Below are positions 40,061 through 48,502 of a stretch of DNA of 64,000 bases, one piece after another (the first letter of the stretch is position 1; every line of letters begins with the position of its first letter). The stretch comes from Mycolicibacterium canariasense (GTDB lineage Bacteria; Actinomycetota; Actinomycetes; Mycobacteriales; Mycobacteriaceae), in NCBI RefSeq assembly GCF_002101555.1, contig NZ_LQOL01000074.1, forward strand, positions 1 to 64,000, in the 5' to 3' direction. The position numbers were made by a program, and so were the translations under genes. The notes below the pieces were generated by a model, which worked only from the letters and a program-made list of their open reading frames with translations, was not told the origin of the DNA and did not search any database.

Positions 40061-41278
40061 ATGCCCGAAGCCGTCATCGTCGCCACCGCCCGCTCGCCCA
40101 TCGGGCGCGCCGTCAAGGGGTCGCTGGCCACCATGCGTCCCGACGACCTGGCAAGCCAGATCGTCCGCGCCGTACTGGACAAGGTGCCCTCGCTGGATCC
40201 CACGGACATCGACGACCTGATGATGGGCTGCGCGCAGCCGGCCGGCGAGGCCGGCTACAACATCGCCCGCGCCGTCGCCGTCGAGCTGGGCTACGACTTC
40301 CTGCCCGGCACCACCGTCAACCGGTACTGCTCGTCGTCGCTGCAGACCACCCGGATGGCCTTCCACGCGATCAAGGCCGGTGAAGGCGACGTGTTCATCT
40401 CCGCGGGTGTGGAGACGGTGTCCCGCTTCGGCATCGGTGCCGCCGACGGCGCCCCCAACAGCAAGAACCCGATCTTCGACGAGGCCCAGGAGCGCACCGC
40501 CAAGTCGGCCGAGGGCGGCACCGAATGGCACGACCCGCGCCAGGACGGCCTGATCCCCGACGTCTACATCGCGATGGGCCAGACCGCCGAGAACGTGGCG
40601 CTCTACACCGGCATCAGCCGCGAGGACCAGGACCACTGGGGTGTGCGCAGCCAGAACCGCGCCGAGGACGCCATCAAGAGCGGCTTCTTCGAGCGGGAGA
40701 TCACGCCGGTCACGCTGCCGGATGGCACCGTGGTGTCCACCGACGACGGCCCGCGCGCCGGCACCACTTACGAGAAGATCAGCCAGCTCAAGCCGGTGTT
40801 CCGCCCGAACGGCACGATCACCGCGGGCAACGCCTGCCCCCTCAACGACGGCGCCGCCGCCGTGGTCATCATGAGTGACACCAAGGCCAAGGAACTGGGC
40901 CTGACCCCGCTGGCACGCATCGTGTCCACCGGGGTGTCCGGGTTGTCGCCCGAGATCATGGGCCTGGGCCCGATCGAGGCCATCAAGAAGGCGCTTGCCA
41001 AGGCGGGCAAGCAGATCGGCGATATCGACCTGGTCGAGATCAACGAGGCCTTCGCGGTGCAGGTGCTCGGCTCGGCCCGTGAGCTCGGCATCGACGAGGA
41101 CCGCCTGAACGTGTCCGGCGGCGCCATCGCGTTGGGGCACCCGTTCGGTATGACCGGCGCCCGCATCACCGCGACCCTGCTGAACAACCTGCAGACCCAC
41201 GACAAGACCTTCGGTATCGAGTCGATGTGCGTCGGCGGCGGCCAGGGCATGGCGATGGTCGTGGAGCGCCTCTCCTGA
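40061..41278 (+). CDS. fadA3: Acetyl-CoA acetyltransferase / 3-ketoacyl-CoA thiolase FadA3
   Basis: This thiolase has 405 residues, the same length as Rv1074c FadA3. It cleaves 3-ketoacyl-CoA with CoA at the end of a beta-oxidation round. The nucleophilic Cys lies in VNRYCSSSLQT, the family motif is VEINEAFAVQ, the catalytic His is in GHPFGMTGAR and the second Cys is in CVGGGQGMAM. AGGAG at 40051-40055, five bases before the ATG, decides the start over the in-frame GTG at 40043. The gene is alone on its transcript, with inverted repeats after the stop. Confidence 0.93.
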   Translation: MPEAVIVATARSPIGRAVKGSLATMRPDDLASQIVRAVLDKVPSLDPTDIDDLMMGCAQPAGEAGYNIARAVAVELGYDFLPGTTVNRYCSSSLQTTRMAFHAIKAGEGDVFISAGVETVSRFGIGAADGAPNSKNPIFDEAQERTAKSAEGGTEWHDPRQDGLIPDVYIAMGQTAENVALYTGISREDQDHWGVRSQNRAEDAIKSGFFEREITPVTLPDGTVVSTDDGPRAGTTYEKISQLKPVFRPNGTITAGNACPLNDGAAAVVIMSDTKAKELGLTPLARIVSTGVSGLSPEIMGLGPIEAIKKALAKAGKQIGDIDLVEINEAFAVQVLGSARELGIDEDRLNVSGGAIALGHPFGMTGARITATLLNNLQTHDKTFGIESMCVGGGQGMAMVVERLS

Positions 41279-41287
41279 CATTGCCGT

Positions 41288-41363
41288 CGGGACTGCGCTG
41301 AGATCGCAACATGCGTCGTTGACGCGCGCTCAGCGCAGTGCCGATGCGCTCAGCGCAGTCCCG
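41288..41363 (+). terminator. Inverted repeat after fadA3, with an extra internal copy
   Basis: CGGGACTGCGCTGAG (41288-41302) is exactly complementary to CTCAGCGCAGTCCCG (41349-41363). A third copy, CTCAGCGCAGT, sits at 41329-41339, so two alternative stems can form. It overlaps the 3' end of the convergent DUF559 gene. Confidence 0.5.
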
Positions 41364-42207
41364 GCGCCCCGCTGAGCGAGCGCGGCGTGGACTCGCCGCA
41401 GCACATCGCGCGGATGGTCCTCGGAGACCACCCGGATGACGATCCAGCCCAGTCGCTCCAGTTCGGCGATACGCCGGATGTCCTTGACGTATTGCCAACG
41501 GTCCTTCCGGTGCTGATCGCCGTCGTACTCGACCGCGATCATCATGTCCGGCCAGCCCATGTCGAGATAGGCGAACGCGTATCCGTCGTCAGCACAGACC
41601 GGGATCTGGGTCTGCGGGGCGGGCCGCCGTCGACGAGGAGAAGCCGCAGCCACGTCTCTCTCGGTGATTGCGCGCCGGGATCGACGAGGGAAACCGCCCG
41701 CTCCAGCAAGCGCAGGCCGCGCACGCCGGGATGTTGTGCCGCCACCGCGAGGATGTCGCCCGGCGTGACGCCCGTGGCCCGGCAGAGGGCGTCGAGGTCG
41801 GTGACGGCCTGCCGAAGCGGAGTGCGCCGGCCCAGATCGAAGGCGGTCCGCTCCGGCGTGGTGACCGGCAAGCCGGCGACGTCGCACACCTGCGCTGTGC
41901 GCAGCGTCATCGCCGACGTGCGCACGCCACCAGGGGCACGGGCGTTACGCCACACCAGCTCCACCGGTGCCGAGTCGTCGACCCATCTCGCACCGTGTAA
42001 CGCCGCCGCCGTCCGCCCCGCGATGACGCCCTCGCGATGCGACCACAGCCACGCCGCCCGCGCCCGGTGCGCGATGGTCAGCGTGAGGTCGGGGCCGACG
42101 TACACGTTGGGCAGCAGGGCACGGAAGCCCGAGCGCAGCTGATGCTTCTTGACCGCTCCGACGGCGATCGCCTCACTGCCGACGAACGGCTCGGTGTAGA
42201 TGTTCAT
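41330..42207 (-). pseudogene. AbiEi-like/DUF559 nuclease-like gene with a frameshift
   Basis: From ATG 42207 the first frame reads MNIYTEPFVGSEAIAVGAVK (winged-helix, AbiEi-like) and continues with GRTAAALHGARWVDD to SPRETWLRLLLVDGG. The expected DUF559 part, QTQIPVCADDGYAFAYLDMG and AVEYDGDQHRKDRWQYV, then continues in another frame to the stop at 41330. Adding one base in the run of four G (41616-41619, C on the coding strand) restores a 292-residue protein. DUF559 is a Vsr-like PD-(D/E)xK nuclease domain. Either the gene is inactivated or the assembly lacks one base. Confidence 0.8.
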
Positions 42208-42262
42208 GTCCGGCAGAGTGGGCGCCGCCCCCGACACCACACGTCGTCGAGGTTGCGCACGG

Positions 42263-42293
42263 ATCGCGATCTGTGGATGAATCGCGATCTGTG
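42263..42293. repeat. Two 13-bp direct repeats before purT
   Basis: ATCGCGATCTGTG occurs at 42263-42275 and again at 42281-42293 (18-bp period), followed by the palindrome TGTACACA at 42292-42299. The pair lies between the divergent DUF559 and purT genes and may be an operator. Confidence 0.45.
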
Positions 42294-42316
42294 TACACAA
42301 CCGAATCGCTGAACGC

Positions 42317-43516
42317 ATGACCACTCTCGGAACGCCGCTGTCGCCGAACGCCACGCGGGTGATGCTGCTCGGCTCGGGCGAGCTGGGCCGCGAGGTGCTG
42401 ATCGCACTGCAGCGCCTGGGCGTCGAGACCATCGCCGTCGACCGCTACGACAACGCGCCGGGACAGCAGATCGCCCACCGCGCGCACACCATCTCGATGA
42501 CCGACCCCGAGCAACTGCGGGCGCTGATCGAGGCCGAGAAGCCCGATCTGGTGGTGCCCGAGATCGAGGCCATCGCCACCCCGGTGCTGGAGGCGCTGGA
42601 GGATGCCGGCGTGGTGACCGTGATCCCGACGGCGCGCGCCGCCCGGCTGACCATGGACCGTGAGGGCATCCGCCGGCTGGCCGCCGAAACCCTCGGCCTG
42701 CCGACCAGTCCGTACCGGTTCTGCGATTCGCTCGAAGAGTTGCAGGCCGCCGTCGACCAGATCGGTTACCCCTGCGTGGTCAAGCCGGTGATGAGCTCAT
42801 CGGGCAAGGGCCAGAGCAAGATCGACGGTCCCGGCGATGTGGCGGCCGCGTGGGAGTACGCCATGTCGGGCAGCCGGGTGAGCAACACCCGGATCATCGT
42901 CGAAGGGTTCGTCGATTTCGACTACGAGATCACGCTGCTCACAGTGCGCGCGCTCGGTGCGTCCGGCGCGGTCGAGACACAGTTCTGCGCGCCCATCGGG
43001 CACCGCCAGGTCAGCGGCGACTACGTCGAGAGCTGGCAACCGCACCCGATGCCGGCCGCCGCACTGGGGCGAGCGCAGCAGATCGCGCAGGCGGTCACCG
43101 AAAACCTGGGCGGGCAGGGCATCTTCGGTGTCGAACTGTTCGTCAAGGGTGACCAGGTGTGGTTCAGCGAGGTGAGCCCGCGGCCGCACGACACCGGCAT
43201 GGTGACGATGGTTTCCCAGTGGCAGAACGAATTCGAGTTGCACGCCAGGGCCATCCTCGGCCTGCCGGTGGACACCACCTTGAAATCACCGGGTGCCAGC
43301 GCGGTGATCTACGGCGGCGTCGACGCCGATGGCATCGTGTTCGACGGGGTGGACGCCGCATTGCAGGTGCCGCACACCGATATTCGGTTGTTCGGCAAAC
43401 CGGAGAGCTTCACCAAGCGCCGGATGGGCGTGGCGCTGGCCTACGACGACGACGTGGACGTGGCGCGGCGCAACGCCGCGGAAGCGGCGAGCCGGGTCAA
43501 ACCGCGGGCGGTCTGA
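42317..43516 (+). CDS. purT: Formate-dependent phosphoribosylglycinamide formyltransferase PurT
   Basis: PurT is an ATP-grasp enzyme that formylates GAR using formate and ATP, bypassing folate in purine synthesis. The 399-residue protein shows the N-terminal substrate motif LLGSGELGREV, VDRYDNAPGQQ and the ATP-grasp loop VMSSSGKGQSKI. FGVELFVKGD and the metal-site region EVSPRPHDTGMVT are also present. In M. tuberculosis purT (Rv0389) lies elsewhere, so this is a rearranged or inserted position. No clear ribosome binding site precedes ATG 42317. Two 13-bp direct repeats lie 24 bp upstream. Confidence 0.93.
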   Translation: MTTLGTPLSPNATRVMLLGSGELGREVLIALQRLGVETIAVDRYDNAPGQQIAHRAHTISMTDPEQLRALIEAEKPDLVVPEIEAIATPVLEALEDAGVVTVIPTARAARLTMDREGIRRLAAETLGLPTSPYRFCDSLEELQAAVDQIGYPCVVKPVMSSSGKGQSKIDGPGDVAAAWEYAMSGSRVSNTRIIVEGFVDFDYEITLLTVRALGASGAVETQFCAPIGHRQVSGDYVESWQPHPMPAAALGRAQQIAQAVTENLGGQGIFGVELFVKGDQVWFSEVSPRPHDTGMVTMVSQWQNEFELHARAILGLPVDTTLKSPGASAVIYGGVDADGIVFDGVDAALQVPHTDIRLFGKPESFTKRRMGVALAYDDDVDVARRNAAEAASRVKPRAV

Positions 43517-43535
43517 CCCAACCGAGGAAACGAAA

Positions 43536-43562
43536 AGGGCGCCCACCACCGGTGGGCGCCCT
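43536..43562. terminator. Bidirectional hairpin terminator between purT and the Bax-inhibitor gene
   Basis: AGGGCGCCCACC (43536-43547) pairs perfectly with GGTGGGCGCCCT (43551-43562) around ACC. On the minus strand it is followed by TTTTCGTTTCC, a true intrinsic terminator for the Bax-inhibitor gene. On the plus strand it ends purT. Confidence 0.85.
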
Positions 43563-43576
43563 CTCTCGCAATGGAG

Positions 43577-44428
43577 CTAGTCGTTGTTGAAGTAACTCAA
43601 CAGGCGCAGGATCTCGACGTACAGCCAAACCAGCGTGACGGTCAGGCCGAGCGCGATGCCCCAGGCCGCCTTCTCCGGCGCACCGGCGCGGATCATCTGG
43701 TCGGCGGCGTCGAAGTCGATCAGGAAGCTGAACGCCGCCAGCGCGATGCAGACCAGTGAGAAGATGATCGCGATGGTGCCACCGCTGCGCAGGCCCAGGC
43801 CCGCACCGCCGCCGACACCGAACAGCGAGAGCACCAGGTTGCCCAGCATCAGGGCCACGACGCCGAACAGGCCGGCGATGATCATCCGGGTGAACTTCGG
43901 GGTGACGCGGATGGCGCCGGTCTTGTAGACGACGAGCATGCCGACGAACACACCGATGGTGCCCAGGATGGCCTGGCTGATCAGCGCGCCCGCGCTGACG
44001 CCGGAGACGGTCAGGTTGGCCACGATGAACGAGAAGGCGCCGAGGAACAGACCCTCGAGTGCGGCGTAGGTCAGCACGATGCCGGGGTTGTCCTGCTTGC
44101 GGCCGAAGGTGGCGATCAGGACCAGCACCAGGCCGCCGAGGCTGCCGACGAGGGCGAACGGCATGGCCAGGGCCAGGTTGCCGGCCACCAGGAAGTACGA
44201 GACGACGGCGACGGCCGACAGCACCGCCAGGGTGATACCGGTCTTGGTGACCACGTCGTCGATGGTCAGCGGCCGCGAAACACCGCGCTGCTGATCCGGG
44301 TACGGCGTGACGTAGGGATCCGCGTGTACCTGCTGCGCACCGAAGCTTGCGGCTCCGGTACCGAATTGCGCGTATCCGCCCTGCCCCTTAGGCAGGGAAC
44401 GGAATACCGGGTTGCTGCTCTCGCGCAC
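43577..44428 (-). CDS. Bax inhibitor-1/YccA family membrane protein
   Basis: The 283-residue protein has a soluble Gly/Gln-rich N-terminus of about 60 residues, then seven membrane helices from about residue 70. The C-terminal DFDAADQMIRAGAPEKAAWG is the conserved acidic loop of bacterial BI-1/YccA-like proteins, in which paired Asp residues act as a pH sensor in calcium-leak homologues. Function in mycobacteria is unknown. The GTG at 44428 has GAGAGGA upstream; an ATG at 44518 would run through the promoter region. A strong terminator follows. Confidence 0.87.
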   Translation of the reverse strand: MRESSNPVFRSLPKGQGGYAQFGTGAASFGAQQVHADPYVTPYPDQQRGVSRPLTIDDVVTKTGITLAVLSAVAVVSYFLVAGNLALAMPFALVGSLGGLVLVLIATFGRKQDNPGIVLTYAALEGLFLGAFSFIVANLTVSGVSAGALISQAILGTIGVFVGMLVVYKTGAIRVTPKFTRMIIAGLFGVVALMLGNLVLSLFGVGGGAGLGLRSGGTIAIIFSLVCIALAAFSFLIDFDAADQMIRAGAPEKAAWGIALGLTVTLVWLYVEILRLLSYFNND

Positions 44429-44520
44429 CGTAGGTCCTCTCCTGTGCTTGGTGTCCGGCTTCTGCGAACACCTACTCAACGAACAACCGCCCTGTCCAGG
44501 TTCCCGAGAAATCCACAATC

Positions 44521-44539
44521 CCTGAGAAAGACTCTCAGG
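44521..44539. promoter_or_regulatory. Palindrome between the Bax-inhibitor gene and echA9
   Basis: CCTGAGA (44521-44527) and TCTCAGG (44533-44539) form perfect arms around AAGAC. A GTCCAGGTT direct repeat flanks it at 44494-44502 and 44544-44552. It lies about 60 bp upstream of the echA9 -10 box and may be an operator. Confidence 0.4.
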
Positions 44540-44600
44540 AAACGTCCAGGTTGATCTTGGTCAAACCCTACCCGTCGCCAGACCCGCCGGGGCGACGAAC

Positions 44601-44606
44601 TAGATT
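44601..44606 (+). promoter_or_regulatory. -10 box TAGATT of the echA9-echA8 operon
   Basis: TAGATT is followed by 7 nt and the GTG at 44614. Confidence 0.6.
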
Positions 44607-44613
44607 GCAATCC

Positions 44614-45651
44614 GTGACCGAAAACGAGGACATCCTAGTAAGTGTCCGCAACGGCGTCGGGATCCTGACGCTGAACCGGCCCAAAGCGATCAACTCGCTC
44701 AACGACGTCATGGTCGCCGGCATCGCACAGGCCCTCGACGCGTGGGAACACGACGATTCCGTCACGACCGTCCTGCTCACCGGGGCCGGCGAGCGCGGCC
44801 TGTGCGCCGGTGGCGACGTCGTCGCCCTGTATCACTCCGCCCGGCAAGGCGGGGCGGCGGCGCGAAAGTTCTGGTGGGACGAATACCTGCTCAACGCCCA
44901 TATCGGCCGCTACCCGAAACCGTATGTGTCCCTGATGGACGGCATCGTGATGGGCGGCGGTGTCGGGGTTGGCGCGCACGGCAACGTCCGCGTCGTCACC
45001 GAGAAGACCAAGATGGGCATGCCCGAGGTCGGCATCGGCTTCATCCCCGACGTCGGTGGCACCTATCTGCTGTCCCGAGCCCCCGGCCGGCTGGGCCTGC
45101 ACGCCGCCCTGACCGGCGCCCCGTTCACCGGTGCGGACGCCATCGCGATGGGTTTCGCCGACCACTATGTCCCGCATGACCGGCTTGCCGACTTCGCCGA
45201 GGCCGTCGTCACCGACGGGCACGACGATGCCCTGCGGTCCTACGCCGAGGAACCACCGGCCAGTGACCTTGCCGCTCAGCGGGATTGGATCGACGCCTGT
45301 TACGCCGGGGACACCGTTGCCGACATCCTCACCGACCTGCGCGGCCACGACGACCCGGCGGCCAGGGCCGCGGCCGACCTGATCGCCACCCGGTCCCCCA
45401 TCGCCCTGGCCGTCACCCTCACCGCGGTGCGTCGTGCGGCCCACCTGCACAGCCTGGAAGAGGTGCTGGTGCAGGAGTTCCGGGTCTCGGTGGCCTCGGT
45501 GAAATCGCACGATTTCGTCGAAGGCATCCGCGCCCAGCTGGTGGACAAGGACCGCAACCCGCAGTGGTCGCCCGCCGCGCTGGAACTCTGCGATGATGCG
45601 GCCGTCGACGCCTATTTCGCCTCCGCCGACCCCGATCTCACCTTCTCATAA
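44614..45651 (+). CDS. echA9: 3-hydroxyisobutyryl-CoA hydrolase-type enoyl-CoA hydratase EchA9
   Basis: The protein has 345 residues, as in Rv1071c. It belongs to the crotonase fold but with the HIBCH pattern: GERGLCAGGDVVALY, IVMGGGVGVGAHG and PEVGIGFIPDVGGTYLLSR. The C-terminal region RNPQWSPAALEL is also typical. Such enzymes hydrolyse 3-hydroxyisobutyryl-CoA in valine breakdown. The frame continues upstream, but GTG 44614 is fixed by TAGATT 7 nt before it. echA8 begins 9 bp after the stop, so both are cotranscribed, linking valine and fatty acyl-CoA degradation. Confidence 0.92.
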   Translation: MTENEDILVSVRNGVGILTLNRPKAINSLNDVMVAGIAQALDAWEHDDSVTTVLLTGAGERGLCAGGDVVALYHSARQGGAAARKFWWDEYLLNAHIGRYPKPYVSLMDGIVMGGGVGVGAHGNVRVVTEKTKMGMPEVGIGFIPDVGGTYLLSRAPGRLGLHAALTGAPFTGADAIAMGFADHYVPHDRLADFAEAVVTDGHDDALRSYAEEPPASDLAAQRDWIDACYAGDTVADILTDLRGHDDPAARAAADLIATRSPIALAVTLTAVRRAAHLHSLEEVLVQEFRVSVASVKSHDFVEGIRAQLVDKDRNPQWSPAALELCDDAAVDAYFASADPDLTFS

Positions 45652-45660
45652 GGAGACCCG

Positions 45661-46437
45661 ATGACTGACCACGAGACCATCCTGGTGACCCGCGACGGTC
45701 GTGTCGGCACCATCACGCTGAACCGGCCCAAGGCGCTCAACGCACTCAACAGTCAAGTGATGCACGAGGTCACCTCGGCCGCAGCCGAATTCGACGCCGA
45801 CCCGGGCATCGGCGCCATCATCGTCACCGGCAGCGAGAAGGCCTTCGCCGCCGGCGCCGATATCAAGGAGATGGCCGACCTGTCCTTCGCCGAGGTGTTC
45901 AGCCAGGACTTCTTCGCGTTGTGGGGCACGTTCGCCGCCACCCGCACCCCCACCATCGCCGCCGTCGCCGGCTATGCCCTGGGCGGCGGCTGCGAACTGG
46001 CCATGATGTGCGACCTGCTGATCGCCGCCGACACCGCCAAGTTCGGTCAGCCCGAGATCAAGCTCGGCGTGCTGCCCGGCATGGGCGGCAGCCAGCGGCT
46101 GACCCGGGCCATCGGCAAGGCCAAGGCCATGGACCTGATCCTGACCGGCCGCACCATCGACGCCGCCGAGGCCGAACGCAGCGGCCTGGTGTCCCGGGTG
46201 GTGCCCGCCGACAGCCTGCTGGAAGAGGCCAACGCCGTTGCCGCCACCATCGCCGGGATGTCGTTGTCGGCCGCGCGGATGGCCAAGGAGGCGGTCAACC
46301 GGGCCTTCGAGTCCACCCTGGCCGAGGGTCTGCTCTACGAGCGCCGGCTGTTCCATTCGGCCTTCGCCACCGACGACCAGACCGAGGGCATGAACGCGTT
46401 CACCGAGAAGCGCGCGCCGAACTTCACGCATCGTTAA
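45661..46437 (+). CDS. echA8: Enoyl-CoA hydratase EchA8
   Basis: This classical crotonase of 258 residues hydrates 2-enoyl-CoA in beta-oxidation. The oxyanion hole segment is AFAAGADIKEM, the first catalytic Glu lies in ALGGGCELAMMCD and the second in FGQPEIKLGVLPGMGGSQRL. The C-terminal helix EGMNAFTEKRAPNF is typical. It matches Rv1070c EchA8, the main enoyl-CoA hydratase of M. tuberculosis and a known drug target. AAGGAGA just before ATG 45661 is the ribosome binding site. It follows echA9 by 9 bp and the membrane hydrolase gene starts 9 bp after its stop. Confidence 0.95.
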   Translation: MTDHETILVTRDGRVGTITLNRPKALNALNSQVMHEVTSAAAEFDADPGIGAIIVTGSEKAFAAGADIKEMADLSFAEVFSQDFFALWGTFAATRTPTIAAVAGYALGGGCELAMMCDLLIAADTAKFGQPEIKLGVLPGMGGSQRLTRAIGKAKAMDLILTGRTIDAAEAERSGLVSRVVPADSLLEEANAVAATIAGMSLSAARMAKEAVNRAFESTLAEGLLYERRLFHSAFATDDQTEGMNAFTEKRAPNFTHR

Positions 46438-46446
46438 AGTCGAGCG

Positions 46447-48144
46447 GTGAGCACCGCCGCCGAGACCGAAGCACCGGAACAACCGGATACACTCCCGGCG
46501 CCCAAGCGGGCCTGGTGGATTCGCCACTACACCTTCTTCGGCACCGCCGTGGGTTTGCTGTTCATCTGGCTGTCGATGACGCCGTCGCTGCTGCCGCGCG
46601 GCCCGCTGTTCCAGGGACTGGTCAGCGGCGCCGCGGGTGCGATCGGTTACCTGCTGGGCGTCTTCGCGGTGTGGCTGGTGCGGTTCATGCGCTCCAAGGA
46701 CACCAGCCCGCCAGCCCCCAAATGGGCGTGGACGGTGCTCATCGTGGTCGGAATCGCCGGCCAGATCGCGGCCATCGTGTGGTTCCACGTGTGGCAGGAC
46801 GACGTCCGTGATCTGTTCGGTGTGCCGCGCCTGACCTTCTGGGACCACCCGCTCACGGCGGTGCTGTCCATCGTCTTCCTGTTCGCGTTCGTCGAAATCG
46901 GCCAGCTGGTCGACAGATTGGTGCACTTCCTGGTCCGCCAGCTGGAGCGGGTCGCGCCGCCGCGGGTGTCGGCGACGGTCGCGGTGGCGCTGCTGCTGGC
47001 GCTGGGTATCGCACTGCTCAACGGTGTGGTCGTGCGCTTCGCGATGTCCACCATCAACAACACCTTCGAGTCGGTCAACAACGAGACCGATCCCGAAAAT
47101 CCCGCTCCCACAACACCTTTGCGTTCGGGCGGGCCACAATCGCTGGTCAGCTGGGAGTCACTGGGCCACCAGGGCCGGATCTTCGTCTCCGGCGGCCCGT
47201 CGGTGCAAGATCTGTCGAAGTTCAACGGCGCCAACGCCGTCGAACCGATCCGGGCCTACGCCGGGCTGAACTCAGCCGAGGGCATCAAGGCGATCGCCAA
47301 GCTGGCCGCCGAGGAGCTGCGGCGCGCCGGCGGGCTGAACCGCAAGGTCATCGCCGTGGCCACCACCACCGGCACGGGTTGGATCAACGAGGCCGAGGCG
47401 TCGGCGCTGGAGTACATGTACAACGGCGACACCGCCATCGTGTCCATGCAGTACTCGTTCCTGCCCAGCTGGATTTCGTTCCTGGTGGACAAGGAGAACG
47501 CCCGTCAGGCCGGCCAGGCGCTGTTCGAACAGGTCGACGCGATGGTGCGCGAACTGCCCGAGAACAGGCGGCCCAAGCTGGTGGTGTTCGGGGAGAGCCT
47601 GGGCTCCTTCGGCGGTGAGGCGCCCTTCCTGGCCCTGAACAACCTGGTCGCCCGCACCGACGGCGCGCTGTTCTCCGGACCCACGTTCAACAACACCATC
47701 TGGACCGACCTGACCATCAATCGCGATGCGGGGTCCCCGCAGTGGCTGCCGATCTACGACAAGGGCGAGAACGCGAGGTTCGTGGCGCGGCCCGACAACC
47801 TGAACCGGCCCGCCGATCCGTGGTCGACGCCGCGGGTGGTCTACCTGCAGCACGCCTCCGACCCCATCGCGTGGTGGAACCCGGATCTGCTGTTCGCCAA
47901 ACCCGATTGGCTGAAAGAGCCACGGGGCTATGACGTTTCGCCGCGCATGGAATGGATCCCGGTGGTGACGTTCCTGCAGGTGTCGGCCGACATGGCGGTG
48001 GCCGTCGACGTGCCGGACGGCCACGGCCACGTCTACGTGCGCGACGTCGCCAACGCCTGGGCGGCCGTGCTGCAGCCACCGGGCTGGACCCCGGCCAAGA
48101 CCGACGCGCTGCGCCCGCTGCTACACCCGAGCGCCGGCACCTAG
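46447..48144 (+). CDS. Membrane-embedded alpha/beta-hydrolase family protein (Rv1069c type)
   Basis: This 565-residue protein begins with four membrane helices (about residues 30-50, 58-78, 95-115, 130-150, and one more near 178-200), the Abhydrolase_9 N-terminal region. A cytoplasmic or periplasmic alpha/beta-hydrolase domain follows, with the nucleophile in VVFGESLGSFGGEAPF. QHASDPIAWWNPDLLF and DVPDGHGHVYV carry the likely acid and His. The substrate is unknown; a lipid or wax ester is possible. GTG 46447 lies 9 bp after echA8, so it is probably the third gene of that operon. Its end overlaps the rhodanese gene by 24 bp. Confidence 0.87.
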   Translation: MSTAAETEAPEQPDTLPAPKRAWWIRHYTFFGTAVGLLFIWLSMTPSLLPRGPLFQGLVSGAAGAIGYLLGVFAVWLVRFMRSKDTSPPAPKWAWTVLIVVGIAGQIAAIVWFHVWQDDVRDLFGVPRLTFWDHPLTAVLSIVFLFAFVEIGQLVDRLVHFLVRQLERVAPPRVSATVAVALLLALGIALLNGVVVRFAMSTINNTFESVNNETDPENPAPTTPLRSGGPQSLVSWESLGHQGRIFVSGGPSVQDLSKFNGANAVEPIRAYAGLNSAEGIKAIAKLAAEELRRAGGLNRKVIAVATTTGTGWINEAEASALEYMYNGDTAIVSMQYSFLPSWISFLVDKENARQAGQALFEQVDAMVRELPENRRPKLVVFGESLGSFGGEAPFLALNNLVARTDGALFSGPTFNNTIWTDLTINRDAGSPQWLPIYDKGENARFVARPDNLNRPADPWSTPRVVYLQHASDPIAWWNPDLLFAKPDWLKEPRGYDVSPRMEWIPVVTFLQVSADMAVAVDVPDGHGHVYVRDVANAWAAVLQPPGWTPAKTDALRPLLHPSAGT

Positions 48145-48501
48145 CACCGGGGCGAGGGCGTGATAGCCGCCCACCACATCCGTGGCCCGGTGCAGGCCCA
48201 GGTCCTGCAGGGCGGCGGCCGCCAGGCTGGAGGTGTAGCCCTCCGAGCACAGGATCACCCATTCGACGTCGTCGTCGGTGGCCTGCGGCAGCCGGGCGTC
48301 GCTGGTCGGGTCGGCCCGCCACTCCAGGACATTGCGCTCGATCAGCAGGGCGCCCGGCACCTCACCCTCGGCGGCACGCTGGGCGGCCGGCCGGATGTCG
48401 ACCAGCAGCGCACCGCGTTCCAGCGCCGCCGGCACCTCGTGGGCTTCCAACCGGCGCAGCCGCGACCGGGCGGCGGCCAGCACATCGTCGATACGGCTCA
48501 T
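48121..48501 (-). CDS. Rhodanese-like sulfurtransferase
   Basis: The 126-residue single rhodanese domain has the active-site Cys in VILCSEGYTSSLAA. The loop C-S-E-G-Y-T-S is one of the forms found in thiosulfate or protein sulfurtransferases. LLVDIRPAAQR is the conserved N-terminal motif and the end is GGYHALAP. It moves sulfane sulfur between donors and acceptors. GGAGGGATGAC gives the ribosome binding site. It starts 1 bp after the cysteine dioxygenase stop, so the two form an operon for cysteine sulfur oxidation. It matches Rv1066 by position. Confidence 0.87.
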   Translation of the reverse strand: MSRIDDVLAAARSRLRRLEAHEVPAALERGALLVDIRPAAQRAAEGEVPGALLIERNVLEWRADPTSDARLPQATDDDVEWVILCSEGYTSSLAAAALQDLGLHRATDVVGGYHALAPVLGAGARV

Positions 48502-48502
48502 G

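Noticed and set aside
41281..42316. Possible toxin-antitoxin or abortive infection module (AbiEi-like plus nuclease-like)
   Set aside because: Both domains belong to one frameshifted gene, and no separate AbiEii-type toxin gene is next to it, so a two-gene system cannot be supported.
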